Source: UBA2638 sp046293135 | Lineage (GTDB): Bacteria > Pseudomonadota > Alphaproteobacteria > Micavibrionales > Micavibrionaceae | DNA: 64,000 bases | Assembly: GCA_046293135.1 (NCBI GenBank) | Contig: JBKBPR010000004.1 | Location: 86,596 to 150,595 of the forward strand | Reading direction: 5' to 3' | Part shown: in pieces, positions 1 to 8,873 of the stretch | How the letters are laid out: each line of letters starts with the position of its first letter | Position numbering within the stretch: the stretch's first letter is position 1 | Position numbers and translations under genes: made by a program | Notes under the pieces: model-generated | Database searches by the model: none | What the model was told of the DNA's origin: nothing | The model's input: only the letters and a program-made list of their open reading frames with translations

Positions 1-1454
1 GCGATATCCAGCGGGATTTGTTCAATAAATTCATGACGCTGGATCTGGCTTTTTTTCATGCCAATCCGAGCGGCCAACTGCTTTCCAGAGTGGTCAATGA
101 TGTCAATGTGATGCGCATTGCCGTGGCTGATAGCGTTACGGGCTTTGGCAAGAACGTCCTGACGCTGTTATTTCTGGTGGCGGTGATGGTCTATCAGGAC
201 TGGAAACTGACCATGATCGCCTTTGTGATCATGCCCTTTGCGACCGGGTTTGTGATTTATCTTGGGCGGCGTTTGCGCAAGGTTTCGGGGCGGACGCAAG
301 ATGAGATGGCGCGGCTATCCGATATGCTCTCGCAGATTTTTCAAGGCATTCGGCAGGTCAAGGCCTATGGCATGGAAGAGCATGAGAAAACCCGCGCTGG
401 AGCGGCGATTCTCAAGGTGCGCTCGCTTAACGTCAAGGCCTCGGCCTTGAGCAACCTTTCCACCCCCGTCAATGAAATTCTGGTCGGGCTGGTGCTGATG
501 GGCGTGATTATCTATGGCGGCTATCAAACCGCACAAGGCGCGATGACAGCGGGGCAGCTGGCGGCCTTTCTGGCGGCTTTTATTATGGCGTATGAGCCGA
601 TGAAAAAGCTGGCGCGGCTCAATAATGCTATCCAGATGGGGTTGGGCGCGGCGGAGCGTGTTTTTGGCCTGATGGACACGCCAAGCGCCATTCGCGATAA
701 GCCGCAAGCGCAGAGTCTGGATTCAAATGCGCCTGAAATCGTATTCGATGATGTTGAATTTCAATATGAAGAAACAGGGTTTAAGGCTTTGAACTCAATA
801 AATTTTACGGCGCAGGCGGGCAAGGTTCTTGCGCTGGTGGGGCCTTCGGGCGGCGGTAAGAGTACGATCATCAACCTGATCCCGCGCTTTTATGATGTGC
901 ATGGCGGCGCGATACGGGTCAATGGCGTTGATGTGCGCGATTATGCGGCGCAATCTCTGCGCGCCCATATCGCGCTTGTATCGCAGGATATCACGATTTT
1001 CGATGATACGATTTTGAACAATATTCGCTATGGCCGCTTTGATGCGAGCGATGAGGAAGTCTTGGCCGCCGCGCAAAGCGCCCATGCTCACGACTTTATC
1101 ACGCAGATGGCGGAGGGGTATCAGACCGTTCTGGGCGAAGATGGTGTGCGGCTGTCGGGCGGTCAACGCCAGCGCATAGCCATTGCCCGCGCAATCTTGC
1201 GCAATGCGCCGATTTTACTGCTCGATGAGGCGACCTCGGCGCTGGACAATGAATCCGAACAGGCCGTGCAAAAGGCGCTGGAAAAGCTGGAAAAAGGGCG
1301 CACAACCATCGTGATCGCGCACCGCCTCTCGACTGTGCAAAAGGCGGATATGATCCTTGTGCTTGATAAGGGGCAGATTGTCGAGCAAGGCACGCATGAT
1401 GCGCTGATCGCGCAAAACGGGCTATATACCAAGATGTACCATGCCGGATTATAA
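1..1454 (+). CDS. MsbA-like ABC transporter, permease-ATPase fusion (5' partial)
   Basis: Half-transporter of the lipid-exporter (MsbA) type: one polypeptide carries membrane domain and ATPase and works as a homodimer in the inner membrane. The frame is open to base 3, reading DIQRDLF before the first possible start codon, so the true start lies outside the window and at least one membrane segment is missing. The first roughly 215 visible residues are membrane domain. The ATPase domain follows with Walker A GPSGGGKST near base 840, Q-loop SQD, signature LSGGQRQR near 1160, Walker B ILLLDEATSALD near 1215 and the switch His in IAHRLST. All catalytic motifs are intact. Export of lipid A-core or another lipid is inferred from the family; the substrate cannot be read from the sequence. 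It is followed after 31 bases by a hydrolase gene on the same strand. Confidence 0.93.
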   Translation, partial: DIQRDLFNKFMTLDLAFFHANPSGQLLSRVVNDVNVMRIAVADSVTGFGKNVLTLLFLVAVMVYQDWKLTMIAFVIMPFATGFVIYLGRRLRKVSGRTQDEMARLSDMLSQIFQGIRQVKAYGMEEHEKTRAGAAILKVRSLNVKASALSNLSTPVNEILVGLVLMGVIIYGGYQTAQGAMTAGQLAAFLAAFIMAYEPMKKLARLNNAIQMGLGAAERVFGLMDTPSAIRDKPQAQSLDSNAPEIVFDDVEFQYEETGFKALNSINFTAQAGKVLALVGPSGGGKSTIINLIPRFYDVHGGAIRVNGVDVRDYAAQSLRAHIALVSQDITIFDDTILNNIRYGRFDASDEEVLAAAQSAHAHDFITQMAEGYQTVLGEDGVRLSGGQRQRIAIARAILRNAPILLLDEATSALDNESEQAVQKALEKLEKGRTTIVIAHRLSTVQKADMILVLDKGQIVEQGTHDALIAQNGLYTKMYHAGL

Positions 1455-1485
1455 TCTTGATTATGATGATTGTTGATGGGTTGTG

Positions 1486-2412
1486 ATGACAAATAAGCGT
1501 AACAATCAAGAGCCATTACCATTTTCGCAGCGCGTTCAGGCGCAGCTTAAGGCATTTTTGTGGCGGCAGCGCGATATTATAATCCTTTGCGTAGGGTTTT
1601 ACTGCTTTTGTTTGGGGTATTTATATCTGTTCCAGCGTGATTTCATGTATTTTCCGGGCGGTGTACGCCCCGATATCGCGGTCATCATCGATGAATCGCT
1701 CAGGCCGCAAGTCTTGAATTTGAAAACTGCGGATGGGCTTGAGATTTCAGGCTGGTTCTGGCCGCCGGAGAAGACCGAAGAGAGCAAAGAGAGCAAAGAG
1801 AGCAAAGAGGACAAGAGCAAACCTGTGATTGTTTATTTCCACGGCAATGCACAGAATTACGGCTATTGGATTGACAAGGCCTTGATCTATGTCCGCAGCG
1901 GTTATGGCTTCGTTTTGGCCGAATATCGCGGTTATGGCGGTAATATGGGCAGGCCGAGCGAGCAGGGCTTGTTCGAGGATGCCCGTACGTATCTGAATTT
2001 TCTGATCAATGATCTGAATTATACGCCGCAAGATATTGTTTTATTGGGGGAATCTTTGGGTACGGGGATTGCCGTACAAATGGCTTCGGAACGCCCTGTA
2101 CGTGCGGTGGTTTTGCAAAGCCCGTACACTTCCACACTGGATGTTGCCCGCAATCAATATTGGATGTTTCCTGTAAAAGCGCTGATGAAAGACCAGTTTC
2201 GTAGCGATTTGATCGTGCCGCAGCTTGAAAACCTGCCGCTTTTGATTATCCATGGTGAGGATGATGATTTGATACCCGTCCATATGGCGCAAAGGCTTTA
2301 TGAACTGGCGCAGCCGCCGAAAAATATCATTGTTATGCCGCACACAGGGCATAATGATACATTTACAAATGGCGCGGATCAGTATGTTCTGGATTTTCTG
2401 GCCGCCTTATAG
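1486..2412 (+). CDS. Membrane-anchored alpha/beta hydrolase
   Basis: Serine hydrolase of the alpha/beta fold (ABHD13/YfhR-like group) with one N-terminal membrane segment at about residues 30-50 (IIILCVGFYCFCLGYLYLF). The oxyanion-hole motif is FHGNAQN, the nucleophile elbow GESLGTG, the acid GEDDDLIP and the catalytic His HTGHND near the C-terminus, so the triad is complete. An in-frame GTG lies three bases before the chosen ATG; no convincing ribosome site separates them. Residues about 95-110 contain a charged SKE repeat coded by a 9-base tandem repeat, in a loop before the hydrolase core. The substrate is unknown. It probably shares a transcript with the ABC transporter gene. Confidence 0.85.
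   Translation: MTNKRNNQEPLPFSQRVQAQLKAFLWRQRDIIILCVGFYCFCLGYLYLFQRDFMYFPGGVRPDIAVIIDESLRPQVLNLKTADGLEISGWFWPPEKTEESKESKESKEDKSKPVIVYFHGNAQNYGYWIDKALIYVRSGYGFVLAEYRGYGGNMGRPSEQGLFEDARTYLNFLINDLNYTPQDIVLLGESLGTGIAVQMASERPVRAVVLQSPYTSTLDVARNQYWMFPVKALMKDQFRSDLIVPQLENLPLLIIHGEDDDLIPVHMAQRLYELAQPPKNIIVMPHTGHNDTFTNGADQYVLDFLAAL
1780..1806 (+). repeat. Three tandem copies of gagagcaaa
   Basis: Three perfect copies of the 9-base unit gagagcaaa lie in frame inside the hydrolase gene and code for the repeated tripeptide Glu-Ser-Lys. The unit keeps the reading frame, so changes in copy number would only alter the length of a charged linker. Confidence 0.85.
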
Positions 2413-2481
2413 ATTTGCCGTTTTTTATGAAGGTAAAATCATGATAGGCTCAGCCATGAATCACGTTTAGGAGGTTTTGGC

Positions 2482-2955
2482 ATGCCATGTCATTCCGCAA
2501 TGATTGAAAATGTTATTGAAGTTGCGCCCGATGAGCCGGTTGAAAAGGTTCTGAGCGCTTTAAAAAAGAAGAAATCCCAGATCGCTGTTATTCTGAGCGA
2601 GGAGGGTGATTTGATCGGCTATCTGACGATGGCTGTTTTGCTGAAAAACCTGCTTCCTGTGTCCTTGAGTATGCAAGTGCCGGGACAAAATCAGGATATT
2701 GTTTTGGGCGCTGCGCCCGGTATCGCCAAAAGGCTGCGTAAGGTGAAGCCGCTCCCCGTTAGCGATATTATGGAGCGCAGTTTTCACGCGCTTGCGCCCT
2801 CCACGCCCGTTTGGGAAGGTGTGCAAATGCTGGTTGAGCATGGCGCGCCGATTTTTGTGCTGGAGGAGGGCGGTGAGCGCTATGTCGGTGTGATGACCGA
2901 GGCCTCGGCGCTAGAGGAATTAGAGCGCATTCAAAAGGATCAAAATACGGCTTGA
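2482..2955 (+). CDS. CBS-domain pair protein
   Basis: Small cytoplasmic protein made of a tandem CBS (Bateman) module, a fold that usually binds adenosine ligands and regulates a partner. Repeat 1 spans about residues 8-60 (VIEVAPDEPVEKVLSAL, then IAVILSEEGDLIGYLT). Repeat 2 spans about 95-150 (VSDIMERSFHALAPSTPV, then VGVMTEASALEEL). There is no attached catalytic domain and no signal peptide. The start is set by a strong ribosome site, taggaggttttggcATG. The ligand and partner are unknown. Confidence 0.85.
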   Translation: MPCHSAMIENVIEVAPDEPVEKVLSALKKKKSQIAVILSEEGDLIGYLTMAVLLKNLLPVSLSMQVPGQNQDIVLGAAPGIAKRLRKVKPLPVSDIMERSFHALAPSTPVWEGVQMLVEHGAPIFVLEEGGERYVGVMTEASALEELERIQKDQNTA

Positions 2956-3004
2956 TGCATATTGGGTCGTTACATAGCAAGAGTTAAGCAAAGGAAAGTT
3001 CACA

Positions 3005-3556
3005 ATGAAGAATCAAAAGTTGAAAGCCAGATCGTTCATGGCGCTGAAAGTGTTGCTGCCTGTATTTTTACTTGTGGCGGCGTATTTGGCCTTTAATCAG
3101 GGCGTGTCGGCGGAAAATGGCTCTGCGCCAAGTGTGACCTCTGAGGGCGTAAACCTTGAAGGAGAGTTGACGATTCGCAGCGCACAGGGAGCGCGCCACC
3201 GCTTCACGATTGAGCTGGCTTTGCGCCCCGAAGAACAGGCCAAGGGCTTGATGTTCCGCCAATCCATGCCAAAAGACCATGGAATGCTTTTTGTTTTTGG
3301 CAGCAATAGGGAACGCTCGTTCTGGATGAAAAATACGCTTATTCCGCTGGATATTATATTTCTGGAGCAAGATGGCCGTATCCAGCATATCCACTCTATG
3401 GCCAAGCCGCAGGATTTAACAGGCATCACATCCGGTCTGCCGTCATATGCGGTGCTGGAGATCAATGGTGGCCTGTCCCATAAACTTGGTATTAAGGTAG
3501 GAGATTACGTTCATCACACCGCATTCCGCAATCGCAATCTGGAGTACGCCGATTGA
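3005..3556 (+). CDS. DUF192 family exported protein
   Basis: Protein of the DUF192 family, which is common in alphaproteobacteria and has no settled function. An N-terminal hydrophobic stretch at about residues 13-35 (LKVLLPVFLLVAAYLAF) fits a signal peptide or anchor ending near VSAEN. The family core follows: ELALRPEEQAKGLMFRQSM, GMLFVF, RSFWMKNTLIPLDIIFL and YAVLEINGG, close to its normal length. The start has aaaggaaagttcacaATG before it. It is the last gene before tRNA-Pro. Confidence 0.87.
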   Translation: MKNQKLKARSFMALKVLLPVFLLVAAYLAFNQGVSAENGSAPSVTSEGVNLEGELTIRSAQGARHRFTIELALRPEEQAKGLMFRQSMPKDHGMLFVFGSNRERSFWMKNTLIPLDIIFLEQDGRIQHIHSMAKPQDLTGITSGLPSYAVLEINGGLSHKLGIKVGDYVHHTAFRNRNLEYAD

Positions 3557-3610
3557 TATAAAAGGCTTGCGAAATAAAAAGTCGTTGTGTATATCTATCA
3601 CACAGAATGT

Positions 3611-3687
3611 CGGAGTGTAGCGCAGCCTGGTAGCGCAACTGCTTTGGGAGCAGTGGGTCGGGAGTTCGAATCTCTCCACTCCGACCA
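3611..3687 (+). tRNA. tRNA-Pro (anticodon TGG)
   Basis: A complete 77-base cloverleaf. The acceptor stem cggagtg pairs with cactccg. The anticodon stem actgc/gcagt holds the loop tttggga, giving anticodon TGG. The T arm has the usual gttcgaatc, and CCA is encoded. Confidence 0.97.
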
Positions 3688-3728
3688 TTTTCAAACAAGA
3701 TTTTCCTCACGTTTTTTCGGTTTTGAGT

Positions 3729-4034
3729 ATGAACAAAAAAGCCAAAATCTATAAGCCTTCAAAATCGGCGATGCAGTCCGGCTTGGGCAAGACGGCGTAT
3801 TGGGTGCTGGAATATGAGCGCCAGAAGCCGCTGCGCCCCGATCCGCTGATGGGCTGGACGTCCTCAGGCGATACGCTCAATCAGGTGCGCCTGCGTTTTG
3901 AGAGCTGTGAGGCTGCCGTTGCCCGCGCCGAGCAGGAAGGGTTGGACTATCAAATCCTGCCGTCACATGAGCGCCGCATCAAACCGCGCAATTACTCTGA
4001 CAATTTTCGTTATAAGCCAGTTTCCGCGGATTAG
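3729..4034 (+). CDS. NADH dehydrogenase accessory subunit, NDUFS4-like
   Basis: A 101-aa protein of the ETC_C1_NDUFS4 family (18-kDa complex I subunit), found in mitochondria and alphaproteobacteria. Family blocks are visible as WVLEYE, DPLMGWTSSGDT, VRLRFES, AVARAEQEG and the C-terminal NYSDNFRY. It should sit at the N module of complex I on the cytoplasmic side. The chosen ATG is two codons inside an in-frame TTG; neither has a clear ribosome site. It stands alone between two tRNA genes, away from the nuo operon, as accessory subunits in this group often do. Confidence 0.88.
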   Translation: MNKKAKIYKPSKSAMQSGLGKTAYWVLEYERQKPLRPDPLMGWTSSGDTLNQVRLRFESCEAAVARAEQEGLDYQILPSHERRIKPRNYSDNFRYKPVSAD

Positions 4035-4091
4035 CGGCTGGCGCAAAGGGCTTGCAATCGCGCTCCGATTTCTTTTATAGTCCTTGTTAGT

Positions 4092-4168
4092 GGTCCCGTA
4101 GCTCAACCGGATAGAGCATCTGCCTTCTAAGCAGAGGGTTACAGGTTCGAGTCCTGTCGGGATCGCCA
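4092..4168 (+). tRNA. tRNA-Arg (anticodon TCT)
   Basis: A 77-base cloverleaf. The acceptor ggtcccg pairs with cgggatc with one G-U pair. The anticodon stem tctgc/gcaga with loop cttctaa gives anticodon TCT. The T arm is ggttcgagtcc and CCA is encoded. The 3' end directly borders the AT-rich left flank of the accessory island, a common place for mobile elements to insert. Confidence 0.97.
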
Positions 4169-4410
4169 TTTCTCTTTGAAATTTTTGGTGATGGCTTTGC
4201 AAGAGTTTGGGCGTTTCACCCCACTCGCCCCACTTATATTTTCGGATTACATGGGCAAGCTGTGCAATAATATTGAAACAAGGCGCAGTTCTGGTGCTAT
4301 TAAATCTAAAATAAGATAAAATTCCTAAATTGTCAAGTCAGATTGACAGTCGCGTTGCCCAGTGCTTTAAAGCGCTGCGGGATATGATTTTCCAAAATAA
4401 CGTGATTTAC

Positions 4411-4437
4411 AAAAAAAAAAGGTCCGGAGGACCTTTT
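4411..4437 (-). terminator. Rho-independent terminator for the minus-strand island operon
   Basis: The perfect inverted repeat aaaaggtcc / ggacctttt (9 bp, loop gga) has a run of ten A on its left, which is ten U in minus-strand RNA. The 1374-aa gene ends at 4749 on the minus strand, about 310 bases upstream. The + strand reading has only four U, so use in that direction (after tRNA-Arg) is weaker but possible. Confidence 0.75.
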
Positions 4438-4586
4438 GGTAACTCCGGACAAACGGCGGTAATAGAGGGTGTGTACATTCTTTATATGCCATGTTCAGAA
4501 CCATTGCAAGAAAAAAAGATCAAATTCTTATAAAATTTTATCAAAACCGAAACTAAATGAAATATTATCAAGTCTTCTCGTAATTC

Positions 4587-4658
4587 TTCAGTAAAAAATT
4601 TAATAAATCATGTAATAAAATAAACATTCAGTAAAATATATTTATTTGTTCAGTATAA
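4587..4658. repeat. Three copies of TTCAGTAWAA
   Basis: TTCAGTAAAA occurs at 4587-4596 and 4627-4636, exactly 40 bases apart, and TTCAGTATAA at 4649-4658, 22 bases further. They may be protein-binding sites or chance in AT-rich sequence; function unknown. Confidence 0.4.
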
Positions 4659-4748
4659 GATATTGTAAAAATGCTTTTTTATTTTCTGTGTTAGTTTCGA
4701 ATTTGCAAGAAATATACTTCTGTACTTGTAAGGATAGATTTCTATTCT

Positions 4749-7700
4749 TTAGTCGATGTCACTTTGCAAATAGTCGTCACGATAGGCCGAAGGCGGCGGA
4801 TGAATGCCATTGACGATAAAAGAAGCTTGCGGCGGCGATAACGCATTGAACATCGCCCACATATTCAATCGCTCATCACGGCCAGAGGCGACATAGGCCT
4901 TATTGACCTGTTCGAAATGGGCGACAAGGATTTTTTCATCAGCGGTTTTAAACCCGTCAGCCCGCCATTGCCTTAGCTTTTGCTCCAGATGATCGATCCC
5001 TGTGAAGCCTGAACCCTTGAAGATTCGCGCCGCTTCTGTGTTTTGATTGGCGCGGAATTTCTCGGTGAGTTCCTCAATCGTATAGCCGCCGACATGGCCT
5101 GCACCGTCCATACCATCGACAAGGGCGAGCGTGGTGTCATAAATATGCCCGGTTTCAAGGGCGGGCTTGCCGCCCATATTGCTGAACACGGCGGCGCTGC
5201 TTTCCCGCAGCCTGACGAGTTTTCCGATCTCCAGCTTTTGCGGGCAATAGCTGGTCGGCAAGATCAGCGTTGTGATCGGCGTATCGCCAAAGGCGCTGAA
5301 TTGCGGGAAGGTCAGCGCATCAAATTGCGCCGAGGGCAGCTTGAAGCTCTGTACGCCTTGCGCAACCTGCCGCGTATTGGCAAGCGGGTAGAGGTTTTCA
5401 ATGCCGATATAGCTTATCTCATCACGGGCGCTGAGGCTTTGTCCCGCTCTAGCATAGTCTTGATGGGTTTTTTCCATCAGAATAGCGGATTGTGAAGGCT
5501 TGAGCTTGGACAGGTTGTGAACACTGACCGCCCCGCCGCTGTAAAGCCGCCCTGTTTCAATCTCGCGGAATACGACAGGTTTGCCGAGCGCAATCGCGGA
5601 TTTTGTTTCGGGCGGCAGGTTGGGAACGGCAATCCCCTTGGCCGGAAGCGGTGCATCAATGGTTTCATGGTGATAGCGCAGATGATAGGCCGGCACGTCA
5701 ATCAGAATGAAATTGCGGTCGTTCTGGATTGGCTGGCTCTCGTCGCGCTTGATGGTGTGGCGGATATAATCGAGCGGCAAACCGCTTTGCGCGTCGTGGC
5801 GGCCAACCATGTTCAAGGCGGGGGAGCGCGGATATTTGCGCTTCATATCCTCCAGCCAGCGGCGGCACTGCACCAGAATTTTTTGACCTTCTTCGAATTG
5901 GACGGCCTTGGCAGCCTCGCTGAGCAGCGGGTTGCTATCCTTTTCCAGCAATTTCGGGTTGCGGGCGGTTGCGGCCATTTCCAAGCGTTTTAGCTCATAT
6001 TCAAAGGTTTCCAGCGTGCTCATTCTGGCGGTATCACTGGTTTCGTTCGGCAGCCCCCACAGGCGGTTTTGCAGATCGGCCTTGTAAAGATGCATGTAGA
6101 GCGCCTCGGGGATATCATCGCGCGCGCCGAGATTGACAAAGCGCTGAATCAGCCGAAGCGTATGCGGCTCCGAGCCCAAGCGATGGAATTTCTCGCTCCA
6201 CGCGCCGGATTTGAGCTTTGCCAGCACGACATCGGGATGTTGCTGTTTGAGATAGGACACGCTCAAGGCGCGGCCATGCTCATCGGCGATATAGGGCGTT
6301 GCGCCTTTTTCACCGTTATCAGGGCTGGCGAATAACAGCCGCTGCTTTTGATTCTTGTTTGGCGCTTTGCACCAGTTTTTATCAATAACGCCCTGCGCGT
6401 AGCTGGAGTTTTCTTTTTCCAGCTCGGCAATGAAATCGGTCATGATCCGCAATCCGACTTTCTTGCGGAAATCGCAGGCATCGCGCGGTGCGGTGAAAAT
6501 GGCTTTCTTCTTGCGGCTGCGGCTGCCATCTTCGGCGGTGATGAAAGGGGTGCGGGAGCGATCGCGGCGTATATCGTCCAGAATATCCTTGTAAGGGTAG
6601 TTCTTACCCTCATATTTCTTGGCGTAAATATCATTGGCGAGCTTGGTAAAGCTGTTGAGCGCGTCGGAGGCGCTATTTACATTGAGGCGTAGGATTTTGC
6701 GCAATAGGAACGCGTCTTCGAGCGTTTCGAGTTGCAGATTCCCGTCATCATCGAAAAACGGCTCGCCCGTGGCGGGGTTTTTCAGATCATCGAAGATTGT
6801 GCGTTCACTCCCTGCGGCTTTTTTGCGGGTGTTGTATGATTTTTGCACCATAGATTTGAAGCTCTGGAACGCTGTACGGGCTGCGATCGTATGGAGGCTT
6901 GGCGATGATTCGGCGCTGGCGCTCGATAGGTCAACATCCCTGAAGCCGTCAATGCGCGTGCTGCTGGATAATATCTCGTAATACAGCCCCAAGGAGTCGC
7001 TTTGCGCGTAATTGCGGTAATGGTCGATGAGGTAAGCCGTGAGAGCCAGATTGCTCAAGCTGCGGTCATTCTCGGCCATGAATTTATAAACATTGTCATG
7101 GCGGTTTTTGATCGTTTTGATAATCGGATGAATGTCGCGTGAGCCGTCCAGCGCGGCAAGGCTTTCGGGATCATCGAGATAAGGGACTTCGCCCGCGAAT
7201 AAATGCGGCACTTCGTCCTCGAATAGCGTGACTTGCGGCGCGTGTTCCTTATAGCGCATATTGCGCTGGATCTCGGCTTGGGCGGCGCGGATATTCTCAA
7301 CCATGATCGGGTTTTCATCGATATATTTCAGATCGCGCTCAACCGCGCTGAGCTTGCCGCGATAGGTTTTGGCGAGATTGGTGCGCTGGAACACGTCTTT
7401 AATATGTACCGCGCCGGGGAATTTGCGCAAAGATTCGACACGTACAGGTCTGTCAGGATCGCCGCGCACATGTTTGAGGCTGAGATAGGTGACCCAATCA
7501 TCTTTGCTCATGTCCTTATAGGGCTTGCCCTCGTGGTTTGTGCCCTGATGGAAGCGGCCATCGGTGTGCAAGAAGACTAGGCGCTTCATCCGCCCCATTT
7601 GATCGTCCGTCCCCAAGAAGCGGTACAGGCTCTCGGAATGGGATATCCCCGCAACCTTGCGCGGCAGTGAGAATAGCTCCAGCTCCTTGTTGTTGCTTGT

Positions 7701-8873
7701 GGCCGGGCGCGTGAGAACCTGATTCAGCAGAGTTTTTTCATCGCTCTGGCGGGCGAGATTGCCGTATAGCCACGGATCAAGATCCATACAGTGATTTTCG
7801 ATAGAGGCGGTCATAATCGCATCAACATGCGCGCCATGCGCCTTGACGAGATCGGCAAACGAGCTGTCATGCACCATAAACGGCCCGCCGCGCAGCATAC
7901 GGGCGGCGTTGGGATGCCCCATATTCTTTTCCATGAGCGCGGTTTGCGCCAGAGATTTGCGGATTTTACCCGTGGCGGGGTCGATCAAATCACCGATTTT
8001 CAACCCCTCATCACCCTGTGTCGCGTAAATCGCAGTGGCATAAGCAAGGTTGAGCGTATCCATCAGGTAATTCTTTTTGCGCTCGGTATCGCTCAACCGC
8101 GCTCTGGAATAAAGGAAGGTGGAATCACGGCTATCAACGCCGACGCGCTGCTCATTGAGGCGAATGATCGGCAGATCGTACGGCGCGTTGAAAAAACGTA
8201 CAGCCAGAACGGGATCAACATATTTCCACAAACTGCCATCGGCTTGATCGCGATAAACCAGATTGTCTTCGAAATGATCGAGGCGATAGGAAATCTTACG
8301 CTTTTGCGGGTGATAGCGGAAATCATGGACAATCTCGCCGGTTTTATCGTCAATCAGCGGGATGGGTATGACGATATCCGTTCCGGGTCGCTCCCCCGGC
8401 ACTTTGCCGGCCTTGAAGGATTTGTTGATGTCGGTGATCTGGATATAGTCATAGGAGTCTTTTCGCAGATCGCCGCTTTCATCGCGGAAAAAATCCTCAT
8501 AGGCGAAGGCCGCTTGCTCGATCCGCCAGTTGATTTTCGCCATCGCAAGGAAATACGGATCAAGCTCTTCGCTCTCAAGCGCGTAAGGCCCTTCGGAGAA
8601 GCGCTGGAGGATGATACTGCCCGGCTGGGGCATAAGATGCTCTGGCCGTTGCGGGAAAATCTGGGATGAGTTGAGATAATTCCCCGCAATATCGGTCAGG
8701 CAATCACCCCATTCGGTGATGAACGGCGCAGCGGGCGTGGCGTAGGGCGTGTCTGAACGCACAAAGCCGCTGGTTTCCGTGTCAATCGTCAAGCGCATCA
8801 ACTGCCCTTGCTTGAGCAGCTCGGCAACGGCGCTTTTCGGCGCTATACGTTTTTGAAACGGGTTAGATGACAT
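4749..8873 (-). CDS. Giant exonuclease I (SbcB)-like DEDDh nuclease, 1374 aa
   Basis: The N-terminal 350 residues read as a DEDDh 3'-5' exonuclease of the ExoI type. Exo I is IDTETSG with D31 and E33, Exo II is RFFNAPYD with D233, then LMDTLNLAYA with D272 (compare ExoI LLDVMRACYA), and Exo III is AHGAHVDAIMT, where H346 and D351 give the Hx4D pattern. Further ExoI-like order follows (LVFLHTDG near residue 430, then a helical stretch near 500-530 ending YKEHAPQVTLFEDE). ExoI of E. coli is about 475 aa, so some 850 C-terminal residues are extra and I recognise nothing in them. The start codon overlaps the end of the upstream gene by 11 bases, with GGAGG 16 bases before it, so translation is probably coupled. 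It is last of a three-gene minus-strand run. A role in DNA degradation is inferred; ExoI homology needs profile confirmation. Confidence 0.7.
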   Translation of the reverse strand: MSSNPFQKRIAPKSAVAELLKQGQLMRLTIDTETSGFVRSDTPYATPAAPFITEWGDCLTDIAGNYLNSSQIFPQRPEHLMPQPGSIILQRFSEGPYALESEELDPYFLAMAKINWRIEQAAFAYEDFFRDESGDLRKDSYDYIQITDINKSFKAGKVPGERPGTDIVIPIPLIDDKTGEIVHDFRYHPQKRKISYRLDHFEDNLVYRDQADGSLWKYVDPVLAVRFFNAPYDLPIIRLNEQRVGVDSRDSTFLYSRARLSDTERKKNYLMDTLNLAYATAIYATQGDEGLKIGDLIDPATGKIRKSLAQTALMEKNMGHPNAARMLRGGPFMVHDSSFADLVKAHGAHVDAIMTASIENHCMDLDPWLYGNLARQSDEKTLLNQVLTRPATSNNKELELFSLPRKVAGISHSESLYRFLGTDDQMGRMKRLVFLHTDGRFHQGTNHEGKPYKDMSKDDWVTYLSLKHVRGDPDRPVRVESLRKFPGAVHIKDVFQRTNLAKTYRGKLSAVERDLKYIDENPIMVENIRAAQAEIQRNMRYKEHAPQVTLFEDEVPHLFAGEVPYLDDPESLAALDGSRDIHPIIKTIKNRHDNVYKFMAENDRSLSNLALTAYLIDHYRNYAQSDSLGLYYEILSSSTRIDGFRDVDLSSASAESSPSLHTIAARTAFQSFKSMVQKSYNTRKKAAGSERTIFDDLKNPATGEPFFDDDGNLQLETLEDAFLLRKILRLNVNSASDALNSFTKLANDIYAKKYEGKNYPYKDILDDIRRDRSRTPFITAEDGSRSRKKKAIFTAPRDACDFRKKVGLRIMTDFIAELEKENSSYAQGVIDKNWCKAPNKNQKQRLLFASPDNGEKGATPYIADEHGRALSVSYLKQQHPDVVLAKLKSGAWSEKFHRLGSEPHTLRLIQRFVNLGARDDIPEALYMHLYKADLQNRLWGLPNETSDTARMSTLETFEYELKRLEMAATARNPKLLEKDSNPLLSEAAKAVQFEEGQKILVQCRRWLEDMKRKYPRSPALNMVGRHDAQSGLPLDYIRHTIKRDESQPIQNDRNFILIDVPAYHLRYHHETIDAPLPAKGIAVPNLPPETKSAIALGKPVVFREIETGRLYSGGAVSVHNLSKLKPSQSAILMEKTHQDYARAGQSLSARDEISYIGIENLYPLANTRQVAQGVQSFKLPSAQFDALTFPQFSAFGDTPITTLILPTSYCPQKLEIGKLVRLRESSAAVFSNMGGKPALETGHIYDTTLALVDGMDGAGHVGGYTIEELTEKFRANQNTEAARIFKGSGFTGIDHLEQKLRQWRADGFKTADEKILVAHFEQVNKAYVASGRDERLNMWAMFNALSPPQASFIVNGIHPPPSAYRDDYLQSDID

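Larger units (their letters stand above)
4169..4748. other. AT-rich non-coding left flank of the island
   Basis: There is no convincing gene in these 580 bases between tRNA-Arg and the end of the first island gene. They hold a palindromic terminator at 4411-4437, three copies of ttcagtaWaa between 4587 and 4658, and long A/T runs, unlike the mixed composition of the genes around. The short + ORF at 4330-4533 runs through the terminator and is not believed. I see no integrase gene or intact attachment site. Confidence 0.7.

Noticed and set aside
4330..4533. 67-aa + ORF after tRNA-Arg
   Set aside because: It reads through the 10-A run and the perfect terminator palindrome; composition is not protein-like and no ribosome site is present.
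7791..8669. 292-aa + ORF antisense to the ExoI-like gene
   Set aside because: It mirrors the codon pattern of the minus-strand gene, which has full DEDDh motifs; no ribosome site or family match.
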